DNA of 64,000 bases from Enoplolaimus lenunculus (GCA_030248215.1 JASANG010003085.1:40975-104974), one strand, 5' to 3'; shown: positions 1 through 13,201, numbered from the stretch's first letter. Notes: generated by a model from the letters alone, not told the origin. Made by a program: numbers and translations.

Positions 1-393
1 TTCCCCCTGCCTTGCTGTACTGTGCCAACCAAATGGTTCATTTCAAGCACAAAATGTGCTTTGAAATTAAATATTTGAACAATATTGCGAGCTTACATTA
101 CGAATTCAAAACAGTTTCGCCTTCGGCGCAATTTGATATTCTTCCTTTCCAATCGGATTATACTGGATTCGCCACTGTACGCTTCATTTCTAGTGTATCG
201 CTATTGCTACCAAAAGTGTAAAACGAAACCATTTTATATTAAAGGTCTTATTGGTTATCTTTATGGACCCATCACTACAAAATATTCCACTCCCAAAATT
301 TTTTGGCAAAAAGGAAAAATCACGTTTACAGTTTTTAAAATAAACCGGCTTTCTTGCTCACTAAGCTGTCTTGTAAAAATGGTCACATGAACT
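1..393. other. No gene seen
   Basis: AT-rich sequence with no supported coding or RNA feature. Confidence 0.6.
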
Positions 394-698
394 GGCCCAT
401 GTATAGAACAGGGCCGGATCGTTTTCCGGAGGGGCTGTAATAGAGTCAGTTTAAGATTTAGACTAATTTGTTTGCTTAGGCTTACGTTTGTGCTTAGGCT
501 TAAACTTAACAATATGCCCATCCTTACGCTTAGGCTTAGGCTTAGCCTTAGGCTTAGGCTTAGGCTTAGGCTTAGGAATAGGCTCATCCATACGCTTAGG
601 CTTAGGCTTAGGCTTAGGCTTAGGAATAGGCTCATCCATAAGCTTAGGCTTAGGAATATGCTTATACTACTGTTCCAGCCCTGATCTATACATGGGCC
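394..698. mobile_element. TTAGGC-array MITE, long-array copy
   Basis: The ends GGCCCATGTATAGAACAGGG and its inverted, diverged partner CTATACATGGGCC enclose a long CTTAGG array. The flanks CATGAACT (386-393 and 699-706) form a perfect 8-bp target duplication. hAT or Merlin-type transposition would fit that length. Confidence 0.85.
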
Positions 699-1240
699 CA
701 TGAACTTATAGCATGCGGAAATGAAATCTTTACCACACCGCTGAAGCTAATTCGTTGACAAATTCGCTAACTGCAAATGTGTGCTTTTTCAAACTGTACG
801 TATGTTCTTTATTTGTGTCCTTAAGATGTCGAACGCTTTAGCTTCCCCAGAGACAACAAAACTAACATGAACCAGTGCAAAAAAGTCGCCACAAATGTTC
901 GCTCAAGCGTCCCATTGGAACAATTGTTGTTTTTTGACCACACTCAAGCATGAATTGTAATGGTTTTTGTTACTGTAACAGATCAGCACTTCGCTGCTGC
1001 GCGGCCTGTGCTTTTGTCTCGCTCTGTTAAGTGATTTAGAAGTTCTGCCCTATAAATATTCGCTTAAATTGGAACAGGACGCGAATTAAATTGTGCCATA
1101 TTTCGCTTCACCGCTTGGACATCAACGTGATTTTGGCATTTGTCGTCCGTCGTGTTTAGTCCTCAAGTGAACACAGAAATAAATGTTCGTTTAATAGGTT
1201 TTGGGTCGTGGGTAACATTTATCATGGACTGGCAACCCAT
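699..1240. other. No gene seen
   Basis: No supported feature; unique-looking AT-rich DNA. Confidence 0.5.
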
Positions 1241-1572
1241 CAGGGTGCGACCGGCGGTGAAAACATACCGGAGCCAGAGGTTAACAAATTTTGTCGGAGC
1301 CGCAGCCGGAGGTGAGTCAAAATTAAGTAGTTAAAATTTTTAATTTGCTAATTTAAGCAAATATCTGTAGAGAATTGTTTAATCTTTTGGTTATGCGCTT
1401 ATTTTTTTACAAAATCTCGCCAAACTTTTGTCAAAATTGTACCAAAATTTATCGCGAAACGCACGCAAACAAATAAGTTCTGTAAAACACTGCAAAATTT
1501 CACTTACAAAATTTCCCGAACCTTCATCAGAATTCTACCGGAATCGGATCCTCCGGTTGTATGTTGTCACCC
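1241..1572. mobile_element. CAGGGTGCAACCGG-family element, diverged
   Basis: Begins CAGGGTGCGACCGG and contains ACCGGAGCC and GGAGCCG motifs shared with 14604-14942 and 30970-31385. It ends near CCGGTTGTATGTTGTCACCC. Probably hAT-like. Confidence 0.5.
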
Positions 1573-2422
1573 ATGGGCTACAATGGGTCATGGGTCACTC
1601 ACCTCGTAATCTATAAACTTCCATGTCGGCGTTGAATTTGCTACGACAACAGTGTTGTAGCATTCGAACGCATGTGAAATTTAAAATTTTTGGTCATAAT
1701 TGTTTACGACAACGCCGGGGTCTGTTCACTCATCAGGCAACCGGAAATTGGGATACAAAGGAGAGCCAGTCAACACCACTAAAAGGATGCCGCTTGCATC
1801 ATTTAAAACTCTTCTCATAATTTAAAATTAGCGTTTAAATTTAAATATTTTGTTACAAAATAAGCCAGGTTTCCGCTTGATCCGCTCGCGAGGTGCTTTT
1901 GTTAAACGAGTCCGTTTAGTCTATAGGGTTTTGCGTGCCTGTAATTCTGTTTAACTGTTCGAGGAAAAAACAGGTCCCACGTCTGCGAAACCGGTTGAGT
2001 GATGACATATGTGTGTGAAATTTTGAATACAACAAAATGTTGCTTAAATCTTGTTGCCTGTCTGTTTCACTATGAATCAGTACAGCTTAAGAGTTCTTTT
2101 AAAAAATTTTATGCGTACTTCAGCTGTAAATTGAACTCGCAGAAGTAATCCATCATTTGATAAGGAATGTCATTTCTAATTCTGAATACAAGCGAGTAGG
2201 CAGGAGTGTTTGGGTGTCAAAACACCTATTCGATGAACCACGAATCCGCTGTGACGGTTGCAAGGAGATTAAATACTGAAGCACCGTCTTGTTTCTAGTT
2301 CGTTCCAATCGCAAGCTATTTTATACTTTTATGGGTGGTCGCAGAGGATCTAAGATCCAATTATCCCTTCGAACCGTCACAAAACTTAAATTTTTCATTG
2401 GAACACAACTTAAACGTTACTG
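1573..2422. other. No gene seen
   Basis: No coding or RNA signal recognised. Confidence 0.5.
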
Positions 2423-2642
2423 CACTGTAAAAAATGGTGAGTCAAATTGACTCTTCCCGAAATAGGCTTTTCCGGACTCACAAACTGAGTCAAAATTAGA
2501 CTTTGCCAGAGTCAAATTTCACTCACTGAGCGACTCATTAAGTCGAGTTTGACTCCGGCGGAGTCAAATTTTGACTCAGTTTGTGTAGTCCGGAAAAGCC
2601 TATTTCGGAGCGAGTCAATTTGACTCACCATTTTTTGCAGTG
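2423..2642. mobile_element. TGAGTCA palindromic MITE, copy 1
   Basis: Starts CACTGTAAAAAATGGTGAGT and ends with the inverted version. The body is near-palindromic and built of GAGTCAAA / TTTGACTC repeats. This copy has no clean TA flank. Confidence 0.85.
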
Positions 2643-4911
2643 TTGAAGACAACTGACATTTTCACGCGGACACATCAATTTAAATATTGTATCAAGCGTT
2701 CAAAACACTTCGCTAGCGAATCCATAAAAACCCAACCTTTACTGTAACCCCTGGTTACCTCGACCCCTTCCAATTGAAAATGCTTGCTAGCGGTGCACCT
2801 ACTGAGTATTTACTGACCGGAACTGTTTCTGGGCATTATACCAATAACAGTGCTAACTAAAACTGCAGTCTACTTAATTAGTGCACCACACTAATTGAAC
2901 AAGTAATTAATCAACTGGCTCACATATTTAAATTATTAACTGCCAAAACTAAACTCGGTTAACTCAATTTTGCATTTCAAACATTACATTGCAGCAGGTG
3001 ATTTGTTATTTTGAGTCTGATTGATAATACCAACAGTGGATAATCGCTATGTAACAAGAGGGTGCAACTGGGCACATTCTGTGTAGAAATGAATGTACCC
3101 TGCACGAGTTGTGTTTTTGCCCTGCCCCCTTTGTTTAAAGGGAGGTACAACCGGTGCGAACCATGGCAATTTATGTATGCGGCGTCAAACATGGTTTTGT
3201 TATAGTTTAATTTAGGAGTATTCATTTGGTAGCCACCCCCCCACTAAACAAGGGGGGTTGGCCAAAAATGCAACGCCCGGTGGTAGTTGCACACTTGTCT
3301 CATGTAGTCTGGATCGTATTGCGTGGGTTGCAGAAACATTACTGTTTGAACTCCGATTTTGACTTATATTGGGATTTCATTCAAGTTTTGCAGCTTTAGT
3401 TGATGTCAGATTACAACTCAGCGTTCATGGTAAACCGCAAAAGCGCCCACCCGGAAAACTGCGCTTCGAATCTTAGCATGAAATTAGACTTTATACGAAA
3501 CAGAAAATAAAAAATTTAACTAGGAATAAGCGAGGATTTCGCATAACTGAAAGATGGGACTGAAATTTTTGAAGGATGGGTGTTTGTGTCAAAAGTTTTC
3601 AACAGGAATTGTGCCTTTATGACCCGTCTATCACTCTGGTTATGAAACCGATGGGCTAACATATCTAGAACGCCGTGTGTAGCACCTATTACCAGTTGGC
3701 GATAGGTCTTGTGAACTTTCAAACCGGGAAACGGTGATGTTTGAAAATAAGCACATTTATTGCATTCGATTTACTCTACTTCGGAGCAAATTTTGAGATC
3801 CGCAATTGCAGCAGTTGTTTAGTTTAAAAAGCTATTACTAACTGGTGATAGGTGCTATATGCATTTGAGAATATGGGTCCTAAACTTAACCGCAATAAGT
3901 TTGTAGCGTTTTAGAACGGCATAAGTAGTAGTCGTATTTTTCAATGTCAGTATTGAATAGAAGTTACACGTTGCCAATCAGTTGTAACATTTTAATTTAG
4001 TCTAAAATTTGGCATCGGTGTCGTTAAGATCCGGCGGTCGCATGAAAAAACGACTCCCACAAAATGAGTTCCGGTCACATTTTGGTGAGAGTCAGATTGT
4101 AATATTACTGCCGTATGAAAAAATGACCAATATTTAAAAGATTCCGTCGTTTTTGCACGACAAATATAAATATGAAATATTGACCACTATGAAAAAAGGA
4201 ATTCTGTTTCAATTTAGCTAAATGTTGCAGCAGTAATGACTAGGAGCTGTCTACTAAATAACAGACTACCCATTCGGTTTGTAACCCTTTAGACGGCCAT
4301 AGCTTGAAACACCTCGGTACTACCTCCCAAAACCAAAAATCATTGCTGCGATTATGTTTGTTTTTCTTTTGCGTTTCCTTGTAAGTTTTTTCTTGAATTT
4401 GACTTAGCTTCGTGTTTAGTTTAGTTATCTAAATGAACCTTTCATTATGCTTAAAAATGTTCGCTAGCGGGTATACTTTACACCAGTTCAGTTTAATACA
4501 GCGATCTGCAAAACTAACCAGGGGAACCATTTTTTTACTGTGGAATCATTTCTTTATTCGTTGCTGTGGAAAAATGCCCAGAGGTCTTTTAACGGGGGTG
4601 TCATTATTTAATACGACAGCAGGTATAAAAATCTGACCCCCGTAAAATTGTGTCTGGAGATGTTTTTTGAGGCAGGGGTCATTTTCATTCGACACAGGCC
4701 GTCCATGGTAACATCTGTAACCATTCAATATTTACGAGCGTTGCTAAGATACTTTTTAGTACATGAATCTTAAGTTAATATTAAAACAACAATTCTGTAT
4801 TAAGGCTGTTTTTGATGTTTCAGCGAAGTTACATATACTTTAATGATTGTCAGTCTGGCCCATGGTAATAAAGCCTGTCATAACCTGTCATAAAGCCAAA
4901 GCATAAGCCTT
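2643..4911. other. Gene-free stretch
   Basis: No coding exon, RNA or repeat recognised. A short C/G-rich patch sits near 3233-3255. Confidence 0.5.
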
Positions 4912-5120
4912 CACTGCAAAAATAGTGAGTCAAATTGACTCTCTCCAAAATAAGCTCTACGGGACTACACAAATTGAGTCAAATTCAAACTCCGCCAGAG
5001 TCAAATTCGACTCGCTAAGTAGCACGATTGATTCTGGTGGAGTCAAATTTGACTCAGTTTGTGTAGTCCCGTAGAGTCTATTTCGGAGAGAGTCAATTTA
5101 ACTCCCCATTTTTTGCAGTG
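4912..5120. mobile_element. TGAGTCA palindromic MITE, copy 2
   Basis: CACTGCAAAAATAGTGAGTC at the left and TTTTTTGCAGTG at the right. The inner arms GCTCTACGGGACTAC and GTAGTCCCGTAGAG pair, making a variant shared with 53034-53232. Confidence 0.85.
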
Positions 5121-6178
5121 TAAATCTAAAATTAACTCTTATCCTAAACCTAAGCTAAAATTTTCAGTCTCTAAGTCTGCCGCTTTCCTGACTCCCAGTG
5201 CGTAGAAACTTACAATTAAACATGGGTCGTTAATCTTAATATACTCAAAACAAAGTTACCTATAATAGCTTGTTATTTGTTGTTTTAGTGCAACAGAGTA
5301 TGATTTCTTTTCTTAGCTTAGCAGTAGACCATGTTGCTATTTCAGCCATAGATGCGTGAGCCGTTATATCCCAAATCATGTCACCTTTTTCAAAAGTTGC
5401 ACATCCAAGCGTGAAACACAATTTGTCAAGACACACAAAACATTCAATATTATAATTCCTGAATCATTGGGCTTTAACCCGGCGAACAAAGCGCAATGAA
5501 CTGTTCGTTTATTTCGCTTCCACATCACCATTTGTTTAAATCTGTCCCCTTATGCATTCGCAACAAAAATTTGAAAATTATAAACTGCTTCGTATGAAAC
5601 TCTCAGTGGTTCTTGTTAACCTTTCCTAACGTGAATATTTTGTGGTTTATCTGAGATTTAATTTCGAGTTACAATTTGAACGTGGACTCTGGCAAGATTG
5701 TGCTTTAGGCATCTCACCGCTCAGCTGTAAGAGCTTGACGAATGAGCTCTGAGAAGACTGTAAGTCGCTAGCAAAAATACGCTTTGGGTTCATGTAACAT
5801 AGGTTTACATCCGCGTATTATGACGATTTTAGAAATATTACAATATTTCAACCGGATACGTGGCAAAGCTTACGCAAAGCCGCAACTGAAATAGGGCAAG
5901 TAGAGATGCCGGCACTTGACGCGTTTTCAATCACCCCCGATGGTCGTAGCCAGGAGGGGAAAAGGGTTCATATGGAATCTTTCCCCTTAAGATATTTGTA
6001 CAGGGATTTGCGGACACTGCTTCCAGACCGTAACCTCTTTTTTCTAAGATCCTGTCTACTTCTGTATGCTGGGGCCCCCGTCGAAACAATTTTGAACCGC
6101 CGTTAAAAGTTACCATATATTTAGTATCGAAGATTACCTAAACTGAGTATACGTTTGTTTTATCCAATTTGAAGCATG
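5121..6178. other. Gene-free stretch
   Basis: Nothing supported. CCCCGATGGTCGTAGCCAGG near 5936 resembles the GTAGCCA ends of the hAT-like family at 38806-39183. Confidence 0.45.
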
Positions 6179-6423
6179 CACTCTAAAGTTCGATGAGTTG
6201 ATTAATGAACTCAAAGAGAAAATTGGTTATTTCTGGTTATTTCTGAGTTAATTACAGTAAACATTAACTCATTCTGAGTTGATTTACTTCTGGATTAGTT
6301 GATTAATTAACTCAGAATGACTTAAATGAACTCAGAATTCTGAGTTCTGAAAGACCTAATTCAGAGTTCAGACCTCTATGTGGATTCAACTCATTCTGAA
6401 TTAAAATCAACTCACTGACAGTG
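6179..6423. mobile_element. GAGTTGA-core MITE, copy 1
   Basis: Tandem inverted GAGTTGA / TCAACTC and ACTCAGAAT / ATTCTGAGT words fill a 245-bp element ending TCACTGACAGTG. It is similar along its length to 39752-40003. Confidence 0.75.
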
Positions 6424-6754
6424 TGTGTTTCAGGCTGTCGTATGATGGTGAACTTGAGAGAGTAGCACAAACTATTTTGTCGTAATAACCCTCCGGTTTG
6501 GGGTATTCTCGTGTTTCTAAACCAAAATCCATTATCGTTGCAGCACAGCCATAATTGTTCCGCAAAAAACGACTACAAATAAAATTGGTATTTGTTTTTT
6601 ATACTCAAGACTGTTCTGTATCGGTTCGTATTTCATTGACTCACAATTTTATTAACGACAACGGCTGTCTGAGCATTGGACAGCAGCGTAAACAAACGGT
6701 TACGGTGATTCAGGATTTTACTGTGGGACAGGATAATTTTTGTTTTCCCAACCT

Positions 6755-6933
6755 GGTCCCGTTACTTTGAGGGGCGAACCGTTTTTTCGCGGATCTACAA
6801 TAGAATAAGCTTAAGCCTTAGACTTACGCTTAGGCTTGGTTATTGGCCTTATTCGTACGCTAAGGTTTAGGCTTAGGCTTAGGCTTGGTAATATGGTTGT
6901 ATTACAGTTACGCCCCTTAAAATAACATTGGCC
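6755..6933. mobile_element. TTAGGC-array MITE, GTTACTTTAAGGGGC-end type
   Basis: The left end GGTCCCGTTACTTTGAGGGG and right end CCCCTTAAAATAACATTGGC are inverted copies. Between them are AAGCTTAAGC and repeated CTTAGG. Confidence 0.75.
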
Positions 6934-7030
6934 GAAACTTCATTGTTTGAAAGCGCATTTTCAGCGTATGCATCCTTCGCGATATAGCTTATACAAGCGA
7001 CATCCAATATGAAAAATCGATCCAACAACA

Positions 7031-7226
7031 CACAGTAAAAATGGTGAGTCAAATTGACTCTCTGAAATAGGCTTTTCGGGTCAACACGAACTGAGTCAAA
7101 TTTAACTCACAGAACTACTCGGTTGAGTAGAATTCGACTCTGGTGGAGTGCAATTTGACTCAGTTTGTGTAGTTCCAAATAGCGCATTTTGTAGACAGTC
7201 GATTTGACTCACCATTTTTTGCAGTG
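7031..7226. mobile_element. TGAGTCA palindromic MITE, copy 3
   Basis: A decayed left end CACAGTAAAAATGGTGAGTC and intact right end TTTTTTGCAGTG flank several GAGTCAAA / TTTGACTC words. Confidence 0.8.
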
Positions 7227-7819
7227 CAATATCAAAATTGTAACTGAAATTTTGATCAGTGTTAAAATGCAACTTTGGCACAACGCAATGAATTATCTGG
7301 CATTATGCAATCGAAATATTTCTTCGTCAAACTGCGATTTCGTTTGTAGGTTCCGTTTATTCGGACAACGCTTTTGTATTCGTAACCTCGATGTATATTT
7401 CACATAATCCATCGACATCTGAAACGTTTTACGGACGGCCTTAAGTCTGTGTCTGGTAACAGGAAGCTAGGATTAGTCGCGTTTTGTCGTACCAATTGTT
7501 ACCAGCCATTCCGACGATCACGACTGTGCCTTATACATCCGCTATCGGCCTGCGTTTGTATTCCAAAGGAATTTCTTAATGCTTGTTTTGGTTACACTAT
7601 TTCATGGTATTTTTCATTCAGGTAATAACCAGCAATAATAGTGTTATGGCAACATGGCTAATCTTGTCACAGTGCAGCTTTTTCTGACCAGTTCACACCC
7701 AGGTTTGGATGACGGTACAAATATTTTACCCTTGGGAACAATTTTTTATGCAGTTTAGTTTTTAGATGTCCGCTATTTGAAACCGACGCGCCGAAATTTT
7801 TACAACACTTGTGCTCTTC
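7227..7819. other. No gene seen
   Basis: No supported feature. Confidence 0.5.
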
Positions 7820-7833
7820 CACATACCCACTAA

Positions 7834-7942
7834 GCTTAATAGGATTAGGCTTAGGCTTAGGCTTAGGCTTAGGTTTAGGTTTAGCCTTAAGCTTAAACTT
7901 AGGTTTAGGCTTAGGCTTAGGCTTAGTCTTAGTCTTAGGTTT
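7834..7942. repeat. TTAGGC/TTTAGG array without clear MITE ends
   Basis: About 110 bp of GCTTAG and GTTTAG hexamers. The spurious long frames over it are only hexamer translations (Lys-Pro on one strand, Leu-Gly on the other). Confidence 0.85.
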
Positions 7943-8239
7943 TTGGGAAAGGCTTACCAAAAGCCCAACTGGTAGCCTAAACGTTTTCATAAGCCTAAAC
8001 CCGAGTCCAAGCCAATGCGTAAGCCTTAACTTTGAAGCGTGGTACAGAGATCTACCTTTAGTGTATGCAGCAGTGGGATAGATAGATATATCTCAAGGTA
8101 TTTCGAATGTCTCGAAACAATTTACGGAGAAGAATTTGTGCGGATCGCAAGATATGGTGGAAAGGACCTTGTGGGAGCAACGAGTGTGAAGTTAACCAGA
8201 TTATTGAAGTTTGTTTATAAATGGGTACGCCAGCTGTAA

Positions 8240-10747
8240 GCCAACATTATTTTGCTGGATAAAATCCCAGTACTGAGTGTCAGATATGCGAGTGTCGGAG
8301 GTTTCAGATGGATTATTTATGTCTTATAAAAACGCTATTCATATTGTTCGCAATACAGGCACAGCTGCACGCTACCCGCGGGTACCCGCGCGTAAAAGCG
8401 GACGGGTAAGAAAATTTTGACACGGATAAACCCACGTGTAAGTGTATTTCGAAGCGCGGGTAAAAATTTATGATTCTTTAACCGCCTAAAATTTTCATAA
8501 GAATCTTGAAACCAGATAGTGTAGAAAACCTTGAATTTTATAATTGTTTTACCGTATGAGTAAAAAATATGTATTACAATCCTGAAATTTCTTATTAACT
8601 GAAAAATGTTTCAGGCTTTTTGAATGGCTACAAAATTATATCCTGTTCCATTTGCCGACATTCTGTGAGGCCCTATAGAGGTGATATTTTTCTTTGGCTT
8701 GGAACAATATGTTCACAAATGTTCTGAATGAGATCTTAAGACAACTTGCAACACAACCATCTGTGGTTTATACCCTCTTAACTACAATGATTCTAGACAC
8801 ACAAGAATGTTTTGGACCACTGATCACTCATCAACAGACATCATACCTTTAATGGTAATAGGTGTAATGCGCGATATTATCTGGTGTTAGATTTTTTACA
8901 TTAATGGTTTGTTTTAAAAGTATAAAGAGTTTTTTAAACGTAATTCCAGCGAGTAACATCAATGCACTGTAAAATTGCACAATTTCATTGAAAACACAAG
9001 AAAAAACAGGGGTGGGCAAAGGCTGGTAACCGTAAAGGAATTTTACGCGTGTAACGGCGGGTAACAGGTAGAAGAGTTTTTCGCTGTTATACCGCGGATA
9101 AAATAATGAAAATTTCGGCGGATAAAGCGCAGCGCGTGTAAAAAATCTTGACCCACTTACTCCTCTGAATAAAGGTAATGTCAAAATAGCGCCACATGCA
9201 AAATTTTTAGGCGTAACCACAGATTATCACAATTTTTAGCTGCCATCTAATTCAAGTTGCGTGTGTAAGGTCCCATAACATCCCGTAAAGCCTGCAAAAG
9301 ATTCATTAAGGACTATGGAGACCCGCGATGGCCTCGTGTTGTTCACTAAAGCTTCTGCTCGCTCGGAGTGAGGCCCCCTGATAGAGCTAGCGCCCCTAAG
9401 AGGGTAGGAAGTGCTAGCTTCAGCACTCTAAGACATGTCTAGTATCATTCGAACCAGCCAATAGAAATCAGCAAATTTTCAAATTCGTAACTACAACCGT
9501 TCTTCAATTTGATAAGTTACAGCTAAAACTAATGAAAGGCGTTGGGCGAATTTCGCCGTACAGACGCAAAAATCCCTATCGATATCATGAATATAACTTG
9601 CATTCAACGCACCCGTTATCCAACGGAATATTTATATTCGTCAAACGTATTTAACCGTTTGTGATCAAGGTACAACTCACAAATTGGTTCATAATCAGCA
9701 ACTTTACAATCCATTGCTGAATACATTTTGATCAACTTGTGTGACCCTTTTTTATTAGCTATTTTTATGATACGGAAAACTGATTAGGCAGATATTTTAT
9801 ACGCAAAACCTACTACCAAACCGGGTAACCTGGGCAACCATACGAGAATGATTGGAAACATAAATACTCAAAGGTTTAATAGGTTTATTAGCATATTAAT
9901 AGCTTTGCAACGACTATATAATTTTGAGCAAAAAGCACTCAACAGAGGCGTATTCATGAGTTTTTAAAGTAAAAACTCGTTTGAGTTGTTTGTTCGCAGT
10001 CCGCGTCCGTCACCAGACGAGACTCGGGGGACTCAGCCCCCGTTGAAAAATTTTGGCCCTCCTGGAAAAGTTTCAAACTTGCTTGTAAATTATTGAAAAT
10101 CATTGTATGTCCCTCCCTAATGTTTTCCTGCCTCCTCGTACCAAAGCGAGTTGGCTGCAGACGTGCCACTGTCCAGTGCCAGGAGTCTTTCAGCTACTTT
10201 TTCACTTGGTAAGACAAGAATCATTTCTTTGAAGCTTTAGCAAAATGTGTCCCATTTCCAAAATCTGGACGCTACGCCGATGGCGCTGAACCGTGAAGGT
10301 TACAGGCAGATATTTATATTCTAAATTCGCAATGAAAATATACTACGAGCAAACCCTTTAAATTAGGCAATTTTCTTACACATAAGTTTTTGGTTTTGGC
10401 GAGTTACAAGCCACTACGTCTTTTTTGCATTGATTGTTTTCAATTCCATCATTTGACCTTTGTTTTGGTGGATTTCAAGGTTCTCAGTGACAACGCTGTA
10501 GTTTCCTAGTGGTTTCGGCTGACACCGCAGACACCAAGTTCTCGCTTGCTTACTCGTGCTCCTAAGTTACGTATCTTGAAAAATGATTGCGTGAAAAACT
10601 AACATTTTTAGCTTTAATAGAAACTAGTAATTCGTAGTCGCACGTACGCGCAACTCTCGTATTATACTGGGTTTTGGCACATAGACAAAAGTATTTGTAT
10701 TTAAGCAAGTCTTGCCCTAGCTTTAAATTTCAGTGACAACAAACAAC
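8240..10747. other. Gene-free stretch with GGGTAA-rich patches
   Basis: 8370-8465 and 9005-9165 share CpG-rich words such as CCCGCGGGTA, GCGCGGGTA and GGCGGGTAACAG, probably the two ends of one decayed element. 10006-10170 holds a degenerate copy of the GTAGCCA hAT-like family. No gene seen. Confidence 0.4.
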
Positions 10748-10998
10748 CAGTGGCGGATCCAGGATCTCAAAATGGGAGGGGCCAAAATTTCACAGGTAAT
10801 AAACTTATTTTTGACCCATACTGTAGTGACCCAAATAAGAGGGGGTCCCCATTTTGAGTCCCAATTAATAGAAGTCCGTATCCCGAATAAGAATCCATAA
10901 GCGGGCAGAGTCCTTAAACCCTTGTTTAGAGTCCATAAATGTCTATTATCCCTAATTGTAGCGCATAAATGACTCCAGGGCCAAGAAACTTTAAAGCG
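10748..10998. mobile_element. Fragments: hAT-like end plus CTGTAGTGACCC element
   Basis: CAGTGGCGGATCCAGGATCT at 10748 is the terminus seen intact at 13032-13201. CTGTAGTGACCCAAATAAGA at 10821 starts a piece of the family best seen at 47699-48123. Neither has its partner end nearby. Confidence 0.6.
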
Positions 10999-11016
10999 TG
11001 CTTATACTATTGTGTA

Positions 11017-11114
11017 TAAAAAAAGAAAAAAAAAGGGAAGAAAAGAAAAAAAAAAAAAAAAATTTAAGAGGGGGGGGGGCGGCCCGCGGCCGCCCCCCCC
11101 CCCCCCCCCCCCCA
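11017..11114. repeat. A-rich run followed by G and C homopolymers
   Basis: A/G-rich DNA, then about ten G, a CpG-rich hinge, then over 20 C. Homopolymer lengths here may be sequencing or assembly error. Confidence 0.8.
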
Positions 11115-11632
11115 AATCTTCATTTCAATGTTTCCATTATATTAAAACAGCAGAATATAATTTTAAACACAACAATTGTTTTCAGTCAAAAATTTCCGTG
11201 ATTACATATATATAATGTTGTGTTACATAAAAACTTCGTTATATACATTTTTTGCGTTCCAAATGGATTTCTAACGTGAACTCGCCTAATCAAAACCAAG
11301 TTGCTAACTTTTTCGAACCCGAGACGTAATTACGCAACAATTTTCTTGTCTATGCAAACTTGTTTTAATTAATACATATTGTGAATTTGTTGGAACGCGG
11401 CCTAAAACACGTATGTGGGGCGTTGCAGCTTAGTATATAGATAGTTTAGCTTAAACTGCGAATATAATGTGTGTTAGACTTCTTAGTATGACTGCTTAAC
11501 TTGTAGCTATGTTAAAAGATTCTGTAAGCGGTGTTCTGTTAAGCTTCAATCTCATTTGAGCGCTAACTGTACTTAAGTTTCAACAACGCCCGATACAGTG
11601 TGAAAATGCAGCACGGTACGATTTAACACCTA

Positions 11633-12226
11633 CTGTAGTGACTCGAATAAGAGGGAGGCTGATATTTATTTGGCCTCTCCAGAGGGACCCCCTTGTTATT
11701 CGGTTACGGACTGTTATTTTTTTAAACCCACGCTCCGCCATCCTTCGCTACTGATATATATCCGGTACTGCAACAATCCGTTGAATTCAACGTTTATTTG
11801 TCATGTGTCAATAGCTTGAGCGATCGTGCAAGATTATACTTAGGAATGTACTTTCAAAATTTACGTACGCTTTACAGTTTCAAATTCAAATTACTTGATC
11901 CTGGGGTCATTTTTGCGCTACAATTAGGGATAATTGACATTCATGGATTCTAATTTAGAGTTTAAAGTTGAGTTCGAAACTTTAAAGCATACTTAAGTTT
12001 TGAAAGTACATTCCAATGTATAACCTTGCATTATCGCTTAAGTTTTTCATACAAGACAAATAAACATTTAATTCAACGGTTAATTGCAGTACCGGAATTA
12101 TATCAGTAACGAGGGGTGGCGGAGCGTGGGTTATACATAAACAACAGTCCGTTACCGAATACCAGGGGGGTACCCTCTGGAGAGGCCAAATAAATATCAG
12201 TCCCTCCTCTTATGCTAATAAATTTG
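11633..12226. mobile_element. Foldback element, CTGTAGTGAC family
   Basis: The two halves are long inverted copies: TGATATTTATTTGGCCTCTC at the left is mirrored near 12180-12215. ACGGACTGTT, CCACGCTCCGCCA, TTTATTTGTC and GTACTTTCAAAA also recur inverted. The arms are roughly 250-300 bp each and clearly diverged. The right end has lost the CTGTAGTGAC terminus. Confidence 0.75.
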
Positions 12227-12569
12227 AGAGTCAAATCTTAACCGGTTGCAAGGTTCATAAGTTCGCGTACAGTCAACATTGTTTCAGTATGGAATTTTTT
12301 TATCAGCTACAGATTTAAGCGATAAGTTTATGTATCAATAATCCAGCTCAGCCATAACTAAACAAGTTTGCTAGTTACTTAACTAAAATAAACAAGTGAG
12401 CCGATTAGTTGTTCTAAACCGCTAACCAGTCCTAACCGCAATTTATGAATGACAGGGCTGACATTTGACTACAGTTTTGGATGTGTTTTGAAAACAATAG
12501 TTGCAGTTTCGCTGAGTTTTGGTCACACCAATGACAAACTATAATGCCTGCTTATAATGCAGAGTTAAT

Positions 12570-12825
12570 GTCAGTCTTGATAGGAACTGGGACTTCAGAC
12601 CTTTTCATTGCGTAGCTGGAAATGTGGGCCTCCATAGCAGGGATTGAACTCTCAGCCTACACATCCTTAAGCGAGCACTCTACCACTGCGCCACTTAGCC
12701 CGCCTCTCCAACTGCATTTTTGGTCGACTATATGTCGACCGTAAGCTGCCAGCTAGAATACATACAGTGCATTGGACAATATTGCATGTGCACATAACGG
12801 ACAAGCATGTCTCGCATGCTTACAG
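12570..12825 (-). mobile_element. Composite tRNA-derived SINE, copy 1
   Basis: Read on the minus strand: a head with CATGCGAGACATGCTTGTCC, a GTCGACC / GGTCGAC pair, then a tRNA-like part with A box (TGGCGCAGTGGTAGAG) and B box (AGTTCAATCCC, one mismatch), then a CAGCTACGC...CTGAC tail. Confidence 0.75.
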
Positions 12826-13031
12826 TTACAAATTTACCGTCACTTTTACACCATTTAATACATGGTTCAGCAGAACTTCATTCTAAGTTCGGCACAGCGG
12901 AAAATGTTATTTTTAGGATGCTACCGTTTTCAGCATTTTCGACTCCGATTCTCAAATATTTTTGGTCTCGAGTCAAATAAACATACGAAACTAAAAAGCA
13001 AGAAGTATATATTGCTTGAATGACTTGCTGC

Positions 13032-13201
13032 CAATGGCGGATTCATGGGGGGCACCCCGGCCGTGGGCCCCCCAACAGCATCTCGACAAAAATTCTATAG
13101 CAATTTTGTGACAATAGTTCGTGGTCTGAGTGTGGGTCAAAAGTAAGTTTATTATCTGTGACATTTTGGCCCTCCATTTTGAGATCCTGGATCCGCCACT
13201 G
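13032..13201. mobile_element. hAT-like MITE with 8-bp duplication
   Basis: The ends CAATGGCGGATTCA and TGGATCCGCCACTG are inverted copies. CTTGCTGC stands directly on both sides (13024-13031 and 13202-13209), a perfect 8-bp duplication as expected for hAT. Confidence 0.9.

Noticed and set aside
394-698. Interstitial telomere or chromosome-end site
   Set aside because: The TTAGGC array sits between inverted ends with an 8-bp duplication, so it is part of a transposon and not a chromosome end.
7667-7990. Lys-Pro rich minus-strand frame
   Set aside because: Product of the TTAGGC array; the composition is hexamer-driven.
8849-9220. 123-residue minus-strand frame
   Set aside because: Covers GGGTAA-rich repeat DNA; no domain, no splice context, no similarity recognised.
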